A DNA stretch of 64,000 nt from Streptomyces spinoverrucosus (GTDB lineage Bacteria; Actinomycetota; Actinomycetes; Streptomycetales; Streptomycetaceae): assembly GCF_015712165.1 (NCBI RefSeq), contig NZ_JADPZX010000001.1:7397501-7461500 (forward strand), in the 5' to 3' direction. The position numbers and the translations under genes are program-made. The notes under the pieces are model-generated. The model was given only the letters and a program-made list of their open reading frames with translations. It did not search any database and had not been told where the DNA came from. Shown in pieces: positions 24,207 through 32,640 of this stretch (its first letter is position 1; each line of letters starts with the position of its first letter).

Positions 24207-24620
24207 CTAGCTTTCCGCCAAGATGTGCGAGAGCTCCTGGTCAAGGTCGAAATGCCGGTGCTCCGTGCCCGGCGGCACGGCGGCGTCGGTTCGCTTCAGG
24301 AACGACTCCAGGGCCCGCGCCGGGGCCTCCAGCAGCGCCTCCCCCTCGGGAGAGCTCAGGGCGATGCAGACGACGCCCTGACCATGGCTGCGCGACGGCC
24401 AGACACGGACGTCGCCGGTTCCTGTGGGCCGGTGAAGCCCCTCGGCGAGGAGGTCGCGGGCGAACACCCACTCGACGGTCTCCTCGGCTCCGGTGTGGAA
24501 GGTGGCGTGCACGGCGTAGGGGTCGGCCGTGTCGTACCGCAGGCCTGCGGGGACAGGCAGGGAGGACTCGCTCGACACAACGAGGCGCAGGTGCAGCTCG
24601 CAGCTGACCGTGGTGTTCAT
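24207..24620 (-). CDS. ssgB: Sporulation-specific cell division protein SsgB
   Basis: The product is 137 aa, starting M-N-T-T-V-S-C-E-L-H-L-R-L-V-V. It is a SsgA-like protein (SALP) that in Streptomyces marks future division sites in aerial hyphae and recruits FtsZ. The sequence is essentially what I recall for the S. coelicolor protein, including S-S-E-S-S-L-P-V-P-A-G-L and W-P-S-R-S-H-G-Q-G. ATG 24620 was chosen by that match; a longer frame to 24686 is not conserved. In S. coelicolor the gene is developmentally controlled; no clear promoter was assigned here. Confidence 0.97.
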   Translation of the reverse strand: MNTTVSCELHLRLVVSSESSLPVPAGLRYDTADPYAVHATFHTGAEETVEWVFARDLLAEGLHRPTGTGDVRVWPSRSHGQGVVCIALSSPEGEALLEAPARALESFLKRTDAAVPPGTEHRHFDLDQELSHILAES

Positions 24621-24811
24621 AAGCGCCAGGGCCTTTCGCTCAGTGTGCGCTCGGGGATTCGCACGTCGGCGAAATCGACATGCCACCTACGGTGCCGTTG
24701 TAAACCCCTCTGAGGGTTTTGCGTGTCTTTACGTAACTCTTCCGGCCGAGAACCTGTTCGTCCGATGCGCCCATTCCGGTGACTGGAATCATTCAGGTAG
24801 GGTTTGGCCGT

Positions 24812-25264
24812 ATGAATACGGGGAGTAGCAAGCCTGGCGAGGTTGCCATGGCTGCGGACGAGACGGGGACCGACGCGGTGCAGGGCGAGCGGGAGCTCGG
24901 GTCGAGGGCGCCGGAATTCATCAAGGCGCGTCGCCTGCTCCACGTCAGCTGGCAGGTGGGCGTCTTCCTCGTCGGACTCGGGGTGGTGATCACCGGCATC
25001 ATCCTGCTGCCGTTGCCCGGCCCGGGCTGGGTGATCATCTTCGGCGGCATGGCGATCTGGGCGACCGAGTTCGTCTGGGCCCAGCTGGTGCTGCGCTGGA
25101 CCAAGCGCAAGGTCACCGAGGCGGCGCAGCGCGCCCTCGACCCCAAGGTGCGCCGACGCAACATCATCCTGACGGTGATCGGCTGTGTGATCGCGGCCGC
25201 GATCGTCGGTTTCTACGTCTGGAAGTTCGGCCTTGTGATGCCGTGGAAGATCAAGGACCAGTGA
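24812..25264 (+). CDS. TIGR02611-type membrane protein
   Basis: The product is 150 aa. Two hydrophobic segments around L-L-P-L-P-G-P-G-W-V-I-I-F-G-G and one near the C-terminus (I-G-C-V-I-A-A-A-I-V-G-F-Y-V) match the small actinobacterial PGPGW membrane family. Function unknown. Two starts are credible: ATG 24812, which lies 15 bp after a TAGGGT -10-like hexamer (leaderless or nearly so), and ATG 24848, which has GAGG five bases ahead and gives 138 aa. Confidence 0.82.
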   Translation: MNTGSSKPGEVAMAADETGTDAVQGERELGSRAPEFIKARRLLHVSWQVGVFLVGLGVVITGIILLPLPGPGWVIIFGGMAIWATEFVWAQLVLRWTKRKVTEAAQRALDPKVRRRNIILTVIGCVIAAAIVGFYVWKFGLVMPWKIKDQ

Positions 25265-25272
25265 TCCGCGGC

Positions 25273-25310
25273 GGGGTGCGGGGCGGGCCAACCGTGGTCA
25301 CCCGCACCCC
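25273..25310 (+). terminator. Inverted repeat after the TIGR02611 gene
   Basis: GGGGTGCGGG pairs with CCCGCACCCC across an 18-nt loop, 9 bp after the stop codon and just before the tRNA-Val gene. Confidence 0.5.
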
Positions 25311-25340
25311 CTGACATGGGGTAATGTTCTTCCTGCGTCC

Positions 25341-25412
25341 GGGCGATTAGCTCAGTGGGAGAGCGCTTCGTTCACACCGAAGAGGTCACTGGTTCGAACC
25401 CAGTATCGCCCA
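25341..25412 (+). tRNA. tRNA-Val (CAC), first copy
   Basis: 72 nt. Acceptor stem GGGCGAT/ATCGCCC, anticodon stem CTTCG/CGAAG with loop TTCACAC (CAC), and T arm GGTTCGAACC. The 3' CCA is not encoded. A TAATGT hexamer about 20 bp upstream is the likely -10. Identical to the gene at 33139-33210. Confidence 0.95.
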
Positions 25413-25857
25413 CCCGGAGACGCGGCCCATCTGCGAGACAGCAGGTGGGCCGTTGTCGTGCCCGCCGCCTCCGGGCGCCGTCGTCACTGTGGGTCGCTGC
25501 CGCGCCCGCTGACCGGCCGGTAGCCGTCGTCACTGTGGGTCGCTGCCGCGCCCGCTGACCGGCCGTTTGCCGCCGTCACTGTGGGTCGCTGCCGCGCCCC
25601 GCTGACCGGCAGGTAGCCGTCCTCACTGTGGGTCGCCGCCGCGCCCCGCTGACCGGCGGGCTGCCCTCGCGTCGTCCGACCGCACCGCCCCCCGGCGATT
25701 TTCGGCCGGGCGGGACCTCGGTACGACAGCCCGCCCCGCGTTCGGCCTGACGGCCGTGCCCCGCCCACCTGCGGCATCGCCCCGCCTCTCCGGCCGCCCG
25801 GCTTCCGCACCCCGCCCGGCCCCCGGTCGTGCGCGCAAGAAATTCCTGTCCGAATCA
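25413..25857. other. Intergenic region after tRNA-Val
   Basis: No gene seen. It contains a short hairpin after the tRNA (GCGGCCCATCTGC/GCAGGTGGGCCG), the 46-47-bp tandem array (25477-25662), and then GC-rich sequence without structure I could identify up to the promoter of the sugar cluster. Confidence 0.5.
25477..25662. repeat. 46-47-bp tandem repeat, four copies
   Basis: Units start at 25477, 25523, 25569 and 25616. Each carries TCACTGTGGGTCGC followed by GCCGCGCCCGCTGACCGGC. The last two units have one extra C. The period is not a multiple of three. Confidence 0.9.
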
Positions 25858-25886
25858 TTGACGCACCCCCGGCCCCTTCGTACCTT
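25858..25886 (+). promoter_or_regulatory. Promoter of the carbohydrate cluster
   Basis: TTGACG (25858-25863), a 17-bp spacer, then TACCTT (25881-25886). A strong match to the vegetative sigma-factor promoter. Transcription would start near 25893, inside the operator-like sequence that follows. Confidence 0.65.
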
Positions 25887-25894
25887 GTGCCAGC

Positions 25895-25917
25895 AAGCGC
25901 TTACTTGAAACGATTCA
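25895..25917 (+). promoter_or_regulatory. LacI-family operator(s)
   Basis: AAGCGCTT (25895-25902) is a perfect palindrome, and TGAAACGATTCA (25906-25917) has the LacI/GalR-type symmetry around CG with one mismatch. Both lie at or just after the predicted transcription start, where a bound repressor would block the promoter. No LacI gene is within the window close to the cluster. Confidence 0.6.
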
Positions 25918-25941
25918 CGAACGGTCGGGGAGGGCCCTGCG

Positions 25942-27228
25942 ATGCATGGCGGCGGGAACATGGAGCGGCGGACGGTACTCAAGGCGGCCGGTGCGTCGCT
26001 GGCCGCGCTGGGGCTGACGGCAGCCGGCTGCGGAGGCGGCAACGGCGGCGCCGGCGACGGGACGGTCACGATCCGTTACGCCTGGTGGGGTGCGGAGGAG
26101 CGGACCAAGCGAATCAACAAGAGCATCGCCCTCTTCGAGAAGAAGTACCCGAAGATCAAGGTGGAGACGGACTTCCAGGATTACGTCGCCTTTTGGGAGA
26201 AGTTCCAGACCCAGGCGGCCGGTGGAAATCCGCCGGACGTTTTCCAGAACTCCGTCGCGTTTCTTCGGAAGTACGACAAGAGGGGCGTGCTCCTCGACCT
26301 CAAGTCCCAGGTGGACGCCGGAAATCTGAGCATGGAGAACTTCCGGGCCGGTGTCGAGAAGGTCGGCGAGGTGGACGGAAAGCTGCTCGGCGTTCCGGTC
26401 GGATCCAACACGATGTCACTTGTCATTGACGAGAAGGTCTTTGAGAAGGCCGGCATCAAGGCCGAGCAGGGCTGGACCTGGGACGAGTACTTCGCCGCCC
26501 TGGAGAAGATCCGCAACACCCAGAAGGTCGCGGGCGACACCGGCTACTTCGGGATCATGTACCTGTACGACCTCTATCTGCGGCAGAACGGCAAGGCGTT
26601 CTTCACGGAGGACGGACTCGGCTTCGACGAGGCCGATCTGACCGAGTGGTGGACGGACGGGTTCAACCGCGTGAAGGCAGGTGCCGTCACCGACCCGAAG
26701 AAGGTCGAGCAGAACAAGCCCAAGTCGTCACTGGCCGCCGGTGACGGCGCCTCCGAGTTCACCTGGGACAACTTCACCGTCCGCTACACCACGGAGGGCG
26801 ACAGCACCTACGGGCTCGCCCCGATCCCCACCACCGACGGCAAGGAGACCGGCCAGTACCTCTCGTCGCTGATGCTGAGCGCTTCCGCGCGGACCAAGCA
26901 CCCCAAGGAGGTCGCGCAGTTCATCGACTTCATGGTGCACGACCCCGAGGTCGGCAAGATCATGGGCTACGACCGCGGAATCCTGGCCACCACCGAGCAG
27001 TTCGAGGCCTACCAGCCGACCGACGCCCCGCAGAAGGCGATCGCCCAGTACGAGAAGGACGTCGCCGAGGCGGGCGTGCTCGGTCCCATCACCCCGCACC
27101 CGGCCGGCGCCGACACCGTCGAGGCCGCCTTCCTGCGCATCGCGGGCGACATGGCCCAGGGCAAGACCAAGGTCTCCGACGCGGTGAAGCAGTTCTTCTC
27201 CGAGGCCGAGACCGCCCTCGCCGCCTGA
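25942..27228 (+). CDS. Carbohydrate ABC transporter substrate-binding lipoprotein
   Basis: The product is 428 aa, of the family-1 extracellular solute-binding (MalE/YesO) type. The N-terminus has a twin-arginine motif (E-R-R-T-V-L-K) followed by a hydrophobic core and a lipobox-like T-A-A-G-C, so it is probably a Tat-exported lipoprotein. Family features are Y-A-W-W-G-A-E-E-R-T near residue 50 and P-P-D-V-F-Q-N. GGGGAGG precedes ATG 25942; ATG 25960 is an alternative. The stop overlaps the next start (TGATG). The sugar is inferred from the cluster to be a rhamnogalacturonan fragment. Confidence 0.92.
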   Translation: MHGGGNMERRTVLKAAGASLAALGLTAAGCGGGNGGAGDGTVTIRYAWWGAEERTKRINKSIALFEKKYPKIKVETDFQDYVAFWEKFQTQAAGGNPPDVFQNSVAFLRKYDKRGVLLDLKSQVDAGNLSMENFRAGVEKVGEVDGKLLGVPVGSNTMSLVIDEKVFEKAGIKAEQGWTWDEYFAALEKIRNTQKVAGDTGYFGIMYLYDLYLRQNGKAFFTEDGLGFDEADLTEWWTDGFNRVKAGAVTDPKKVEQNKPKSSLAAGDGASEFTWDNFTVRYTTEGDSTYGLAPIPTTDGKETGQYLSSLMLSASARTKHPKEVAQFIDFMVHDPEVGKIMGYDRGILATTEQFEAYQPTDAPQKAIAQYEKDVAEAGVLGPITPHPAGADTVEAAFLRIAGDMAQGKTKVSDAVKQFFSEAETALAA

Positions 27229-28198
27229 TGGGAACCGCAGTGACGACGCTCGTCAAGGACTCCCCTCCGCAGGCGCCTGAGCAGCGCCCCGCCACCCCCG
27301 CCGACGCCAGGCGGCGGGGCCGCCGGGAGAGTCTCGTCGGCTACCTCTTCATGTCCCCGTGGATCGCCGGATTTCTGCTGCTGACCGCGGGCCGATGGTC
27401 GCCTCGCTGTATTTCGCGTTCACGGACTACAACCTCTTCACGTCTCCCAAGTGGGTCGGCCTCGACAACTTCACCAAGATGTTCGAGGACCCCCGCTGGC
27501 AGAAATCGGTGGAGGTGACGGCCAAGTACGTCGTCGTCGGCACCCCGCTGAAACTGCTGCTGGCGCTGGGTGTCGCGCTGCTGCTCGCGCAGAGCCGGCG
27601 CGGACAGGGTTTCTACCGTGCCGCGTTCTACGCGCCCTCGCTGATCGGCGCGAGCGTCTCGGTCGGCTTCGTGTGGCGCGCGCTCTTCTCCGACGACGCC
27701 ATCGTGGACCGGACCCAGTCGTTGTTCGGCATGGACGTCGGTGGCTGGGTCGGTGACGCGGACTGGATCCTCTACTGCCTGGTCGCGCTCACCGTCTGGC
27801 AGTTCGGCGCGCCCATGGTCATCTTCCTCGCCGGACTCAAGCAGGTGCCGCGCGAACTCTACGAGGCCGCCGAGGTGGACGGGGCCGGACCGCTGAGGCG
27901 GTTCTGGAGCATCACGCTCCCGATGATCTCCCCGGTGCTGTTCTTCAACGTGCTGCTGGAGACCATCCACTCCTTCCAGATCTTCGGCTCGGCGTACGTC
28001 GTCTCCAACGCCACCTGCGGACCGGCGGACGCCACGCTGGTCTACACCTGTTACCTGTACCAGAAGGGCTTCAAGGAGGCCCAGATGGGCTTCGCCTCCG
28101 CGATGGCCTGGATGCTGCTGCTCGCCGTGGCGTTGGTGACGGCGGTCCTCTTCTGGTCCCAGAAGCGGTGGGTGCACTACGAGGAGGCCGCCCGATGA
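27228..28198 (+). pseudogene. Sugar ABC permease (MalF type), frameshifted
   Basis: Frame one runs from ATG 27228 and reads ...S-P-W-I-A-G-F-L-L-L-T-A-G, then at about 27391 switches to nonsense. The expected continuation P-M-V-A-S-L-Y-F-A-F-T-D-Y is found in another frame and runs to TGA 28198 with the EAA loop E-A-A-E-V-D-G-A-G. Adding one base in GCGGGCCGATGG (27388-27399) restores a single protein of ~323 aa. This is a real inactivating mutation or a missed C in the assembly. The downstream part alone lacks the first membrane helix. Confidence 0.88.
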
Positions 28199-29064
28199 GC
28201 ACGACCACCACCAGACCCGTCTTCTTCGGTCGCAAACGCACCGGCTCCCTCGTCTGGCATCTCGGCGCCCTGCTCGTCCTCGCGGTCGTGCTCTATCCGG
28301 TCGTCTGGGTCATCGGTGCCTCCTTCAAGCCCAGCCGGGAGATCATCGCCAGCCTGGACCTGTTCCCGACGAGCCCCATCCTCGACAACTTCAGGGGGCT
28401 CGCCGACGGCATCGCCGACATCTCCATCGCGACCTTCTTCCAGAACTCCCTCCTCTACGCCCTCGGCTCGGTCGCGGGCATCCTGATCTCCTGCTCGCTG
28501 ACCGCCTACGCCTTCGCCCGGATCAGGTTCGCCGGGCGGAACCTGATGTTCTCCCTGATGATCGGCACCCTGCTGCTGCCGTATCACGTGCTGCTGATCC
28601 CGCAGTACGTGATGTTCCAGAAGATGGAGCTGATCAACACCTATGTGCCGCTGCTGATCGGCAAGTTCCTGGCCACCGAGGCGTTCTTCGTCTTCCTGAT
28701 GGTGCAGTTCATGCGGAACCTGCCGAAGGAACTGGACGAGGCCGCCCGCATCGACGGGTGCGGGCATCTGCGGATCTACTGGTCGATCGTGCTGCCGCTG
28801 TGCCGGCCCACCCTCATCACCAGCGCGATCTTCACCTTCATCAACGCCTGGAACGACTTCATGGGCCCGCTGATCTACCTCAACGAGCCCGGCAAGTACA
28901 CCGTCTCCCTCGGCATGATGATGTTCCGCGACCAGGAGGGCGTCGCCAACTACGGCGGCATGATCGCGATGTCGCTGGTCGCCCTGCTCCCGGTCCTCCT
29001 GTTCTTCCTCGCCTTCCAGCGCTACCTCATCGACGGCATGGCGACCTCGGGTCTGAAGGGTTGA
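28195..29064 (+). CDS. Sugar ABC permease (MalG type)
   Basis: The product is 289 aa. Six membrane segments are predicted. The EAA coupling loop is E-A-A-R-I-D-G-C-G-H, followed by I-V-L-P-L. It ends with the usual short A-T-S-G-L-K-G. Partner of the preceding permease; the start overlaps that gene's stop by 4 nt (ATGA). No ATPase gene is present in the cluster, so a shared MsiK-type ATPase encoded elsewhere is expected, as for most Streptomyces sugar importers. Confidence 0.93.
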   Translation: MSTTTTRPVFFGRKRTGSLVWHLGALLVLAVVLYPVVWVIGASFKPSREIIASLDLFPTSPILDNFRGLADGIADISIATFFQNSLLYALGSVAGILISCSLTAYAFARIRFAGRNLMFSLMIGTLLLPYHVLLIPQYVMFQKMELINTYVPLLIGKFLATEAFFVFLMVQFMRNLPKELDEAARIDGCGHLRIYWSIVLPLCRPTLITSAIFTFINAWNDFMGPLIYLNEPGKYTVSLGMMMFRDQEGVANYGGMIAMSLVALLPVLLFFLAFQRYLIDGMATSGLKG

Positions 29065-29071
29065 TACGGCC

Positions 29072-29662
29072 ATGGCCTCAGCGCGTGTGAAGGCCCGCGG
29101 GGAGTCCGTCCTCGCGGAGCGGTTCGCGGTGTTCGCCGAGTGTCTGCTCACCGGCGTCTGGATTGCCGTCGCTTCGCTCGGCGTCGTCACCTACCCGGCC
29201 GCCTTCGCCGCGGGCGCCCGGCACCTGCGCCGCCGTACTGCTCATGAGGGCGGTGGCGGGCGGGAGTTCGTCGCCGACTTCCGGGCGGCCGTGCGGCGCG
29301 GGTGGCTCGTCGGGGTTGCCGGGTGGGGCGCGGCGGTCGCGGTCTGGGTGGACGTACAGGCCGCGCGCGCCGGGATTCCCGGCGGGCCGTTCGTCGGCAC
29401 CGTCGGGCTGTGTGCGCTGATCGGGGTCGCCGTCGCCGGGTTGCGGGCGGCGGCGGCCTGGGCGCCGGGGGCCTCCTGGCGGGCGCTGCTCGCCGTCGCC
29501 GGTCGGCGCACCCTGCGCGATCCCGCCGGGTCCTTCCTGCTCGTCGGCGGTCTGGCCGTCGTCGGGTGTTCCGGCTGGTTCGTCCCGCCGCTGGCGGTGC
29601 CCGTGCTGGGTGCCGTCGCGGCGGCCGCCGTCGCCGTGGAGGAGCGGCACCGGCAGCGCTGA
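29072..29662 (+). CDS. DUF624/YesL-like membrane protein
   Basis: The product is 196 aa with about four membrane helices. The N-terminal region (A-E-R-F-A-V-F-A-E-C-L-L ... G-V-V-T-Y-P-A-A-F-A-A-G) fits DUF624/YesL, small proteins that often accompany YesOPQ-type sugar importers. It lies 7 bp after the second permease and so belongs to the same operon. Molecular role unknown. Confidence 0.7.
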   Translation: MASARVKARGESVLAERFAVFAECLLTGVWIAVASLGVVTYPAAFAAGARHLRRRTAHEGGGGREFVADFRAAVRRGWLVGVAGWGAAVAVWVDVQAARAGIPGGPFVGTVGLCALIGVAVAGLRAAAAWAPGASWRALLAVAGRRTLRDPAGSFLLVGGLAVVGCSGWFVPPLAVPVLGAVAAAAVAVEERHRQR

Positions 29663-29756
29663 GCGGCGGTGCATCGGGTCCGGCGCCTCGGCGCCGTACC
29701 CCTCTCTGTCATGCCCCTGACCATCCGAACAGCTACCAGCACGGAAAGGAAAGGCC

Positions 29757-32495
29757 ATGTCCCCCATCCCCCGCAGGTCCCTCCTCAAGGCGGCCGCCGT
29801 CGCCGGAGCCGCCGCGCAGTTCAGCTGGGCGCTCGGATCGACCGCGCAGGCCGCACCGGCCGCGCCGAGAGCGGACGACCCCGTGTCCCTGAACTGGCTG
29901 GAGGACGGCGGCCTGGGCGCCGCCCCCGGCTCCACCGTCGGCGTCCCCTGGCCCAAGGGCGTGCACCAGGAGGACCAGACCTTCGCGCTCACGGACGAGA
30001 GCGGCACGGCCGTGCCCGTGCAGTCCTGGCCGCTCGCCTACTGGCCGGACGGCTCCCTCAAGTGGACCGCGCACGCCGTCGGTTCCGTCGGCTCCGGCAG
30101 GCTCACCCTGACCCCCGGCGCGGATCCCGCCGCGCCCGCCCACAAGGTCACCGTCGACAGCAGGGGCGGCACCATCGACATATCGACCGGCGTCATCACC
30201 GCGAAGATCGGCAAGTCGGGCTCCACCCTCGTCAAGTCGGTCACCCGTGGCTCGACGGAGATCGCCAGGAACGGCCGGCTCGTCCTGCTCCGCCAGCCCG
30301 AGGTCGAGGACGACGACCAGGGCACCGTGAAGTACGAGCGCTTCGAGAGCGCCATCGCCGAGGTCACCGTCGAGCAGGACGGACCCGTCCGCGCGGTCGT
30401 CCGCATCGACGGCAAGCACCGCAAGGGCGGCCGCAGCCGGCTGCCGTTCTCCATCCGGCTGTACTTCTACGCAGGCGCCGACTCCTTCCGCATGGTGCAC
30501 ACCATCACGTACGACGGCAAGCAGGAGCCGGGCAAGGCCGGCGGCGACTTCATCCGCGGCATCGGCGTCCGCTTCACCGTGCCGATGCGCGACGCCGCCT
30601 ACGACCGGCACATCCGCATCGGCGGCGAGGGCACCGGCATGCTCCGCGAGGCCGTCAAGGGCATCACCGGGCTGCGCCGCGACCCGGGGGCGGCCGTGCA
30701 GGCGGCGCAGTTCGCGGGGGAGAAGCTGCCCGACCCGTCCACCTGGGACCAGCGGGTGACCACCCGCCTGCAGTACATCCCCGAGTGGGGCGACTACACG
30801 CTCTCCCAGCTCTCCGCCGACGGCTTCACCCTGCGCAAGCGCACCAAGAAGGGGTACGGCTGGATCGGCGCCGGCGGTGGTCGGCGCGCCTCCGGGTTCG
30901 GTTACGTCGGTGGCGTCAGCGGCGGACTCTCCTTCGGTCTGCGGGACTTCTGGGAGAAGTTCCCCGCCCAGCTCGACATCCGCGACGCCCACACCGACGA
31001 GGCCGAGGTCACCCTGTGGCTCTGGTCGCCCGAGGCACAGCCGATGGACCTGCGCTTCTACCACGACGGCATGGGCCAGGACACCTACCCCGAACAGCTC
31101 GAAGGCCTCAACATCACCTACGAGGACTACGAGCCCGGCTTCGGCACCCCCTACGGGATCGCCCGTACCTCCGAACTGCTCTTCTGGGCCAACGAGTCGA
31201 CACCCGGCGCCGAGCAGCTCGCCGAGCAGATCCAGGCCGTCCGCGTGCTGCCCCAGCTCGCCGCCCCGCCCAAGCAGCTCATCACGGCGCAGGTCTTCGG
31301 CCCCGGCCTGTACTCCGAGCCCGACCGCTCCACGCCCGCCAAGGCGAAGATCGAGGACCACTTGGACTTCCTCTTCACCTACTACAAGGACCAGGTGGAG
31401 ATGCGCCGTTGGTACGGCTTCTGGGACTACGGCGACATCATGCACTCGTACGACACGGCCCGGCACCAGTGGCGGTACGACGTCGGCGGCTACGCCTGGG
31501 ACAACTCCGAGCTCTCGCCCGACCTGTGGCTCTGGTACGCGTATCTCAGAAGCGGCCGCGCCGACATCTTCCGCTTCGCCGAGGCGATGACCCGGCACAC
31601 CGGCGAGGTCGACGTCTACCACCTCGGCCAGTGGGCCGGCCTCGGCACCCGGCACGGCGTGCAGCACTACGCCGACAGCGCCAAGCAGCAACGCATCGCC
31701 AACACCACCTACCGGCGCTACTACTACTTCCTCACCGCCGACGAACGCGTCGGCGACCTCATGCACGCCAACGTCGACTCCGACGAGACCTTCCTCGTCC
31801 TCGACCCCATCCGCAAGATCCGCACCGAGCCGTACACACCCGACCGGAACGCCCTGTCGATCGGCTTCGGCACCGACTGGAGCGGGCTGGTCTCGGCCTG
31901 GCTGACCGAGTGGGAGCGCAAGGGCCCCAAGTGGGAGAAGGCCAAGGCGCGCGTGCTGTCGACCATGGAGACGATCGCCGCCCAGCCCAACGGGTTCGTC
32001 CAGGGCAGCGGGCTGTACGACCTGGACACCGGCCGCTTCGCGATCGCCGACAAGCCGGTCGTCGGCGTCTCGCACCTGTCCGCCGTCTTCGGCCTCAACG
32101 AACTGTGCGCCGAGCTGATCGACCTGGTCGACATGCCGAAGTTCAAGGAGGCGTACCTCGACTACTGCCGCTACTTCAACGCCACCAAGACCGAACAGGC
32201 GGCACGCTACGGCGTCAACTTCGGCAGCCTGCTGCTGTTCCAGGGGCACTCGCGGCTGGACGCCTACGCCGCCGTCCAGACCGGCGACGAGAAGCTCGCC
32301 ACGCGCGCGTGGAGCAAGTTCTACGACTCCGACGGCTACAAGGAGTCCTCGCCCTGGAAGACGGAGAAGCTGAGCGGCCCGGTCACGCTGGTGCCGGGCA
32401 GCGAGGCCGCGTGGGTGTCGACGAACGACACCGCCCTCTACGGGCTCGCCGCGATCGAGAACCTGGCACTGCTCGGTGACAGGATGCCCTCGTAG
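29757..32495 (+). CDS. Tat-exported YetA / rhamnogalacturonan exolyase-like protein
   Basis: The product is 912 aa. A twin-arginine signal (R-R-S-L-L-K, then an Ala-rich core, then A-Q-A-A-P) sends it out of the cell. The next part (N-W-L-E-D-G-G-L, V-G-V-P-W-P-K-G, W-P-L-A-Y-W-P-D-G-S-L-K-W) matches the N-terminal domain of the PcRGLX/YetA family (related to PL26 rhamnogalacturonan exolyases). The middle and C-terminal parts have many Trp/Tyr residues (W-Y-G-F-W-D-Y-G-D, W-D-N-S-E-L) consistent with an (alpha/alpha) barrel. It probably trims pectin rhamnogalacturonan for the importer. The ribosome site is AAAGGAAAGG. Confidence 0.83.
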   Translation: MSPIPRRSLLKAAAVAGAAAQFSWALGSTAQAAPAAPRADDPVSLNWLEDGGLGAAPGSTVGVPWPKGVHQEDQTFALTDESGTAVPVQSWPLAYWPDGSLKWTAHAVGSVGSGRLTLTPGADPAAPAHKVTVDSRGGTIDISTGVITAKIGKSGSTLVKSVTRGSTEIARNGRLVLLRQPEVEDDDQGTVKYERFESAIAEVTVEQDGPVRAVVRIDGKHRKGGRSRLPFSIRLYFYAGADSFRMVHTITYDGKQEPGKAGGDFIRGIGVRFTVPMRDAAYDRHIRIGGEGTGMLREAVKGITGLRRDPGAAVQAAQFAGEKLPDPSTWDQRVTTRLQYIPEWGDYTLSQLSADGFTLRKRTKKGYGWIGAGGGRRASGFGYVGGVSGGLSFGLRDFWEKFPAQLDIRDAHTDEAEVTLWLWSPEAQPMDLRFYHDGMGQDTYPEQLEGLNITYEDYEPGFGTPYGIARTSELLFWANESTPGAEQLAEQIQAVRVLPQLAAPPKQLITAQVFGPGLYSEPDRSTPAKAKIEDHLDFLFTYYKDQVEMRRWYGFWDYGDIMHSYDTARHQWRYDVGGYAWDNSELSPDLWLWYAYLRSGRADIFRFAEAMTRHTGEVDVYHLGQWAGLGTRHGVQHYADSAKQQRIANTTYRRYYYFLTADERVGDLMHANVDSDETFLVLDPIRKIRTEPYTPDRNALSIGFGTDWSGLVSAWLTEWERKGPKWEKAKARVLSTMETIAAQPNGFVQGSGLYDLDTGRFAIADKPVVGVSHLSAVFGLNELCAELIDLVDMPKFKEAYLDYCRYFNATKTEQAARYGVNFGSLLLFQGHSRLDAYAAVQTGDEKLATRAWSKFYDSDGYKESSPWKTEKLSGPVTLVPGSEAAWVSTNDTALYGLAAIENLALLGDRMPS

Positions 32496-32508
32496 TCAGG
32501 CGTGGGAA

Positions 32509-32536
32509 GAGCGCCGCCGCACGGGCGGCGGCGCTC
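32509..32536 (+). terminator. Terminator after the YetA-like gene
   Basis: GAGCGCCGCCGC, loop ACGG, GCGGCGGCGCTC, then CTTG. A perfect 12-bp stem 13 bp after the stop. Confidence 0.8.
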
Positions 32537-32572
32537 CTTGTGGAGTGTGGTCCAGGCCATGTCGTACGCCCA

Positions 32573-32588
32573 TGAGTACGCGTACTCA
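32573..32588. promoter_or_regulatory. 16-bp perfect palindrome TGAGTACGCGTACTCA
   Basis: A perfect 16-bp palindrome 52 bp before the SRPBCC gene start, with an extra half-site ACGTACTCAG at 32591-32600. Its form suits a dimeric TetR- or GntR-type repressor. No adjacent regulator gene is present. Confidence 0.5.
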
Positions 32589-32640
32589 GAACGTACTCAG
32601 ATCCGGCACGAGAATGTCCCCCTATGGGCAGACTCAGCCC

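Noticed and set aside
29733..32249. 838-codon minus-strand frame opposite the YetA-like gene
   Set aside because: Antisense shadow of a recognisable Tat-exported protein.
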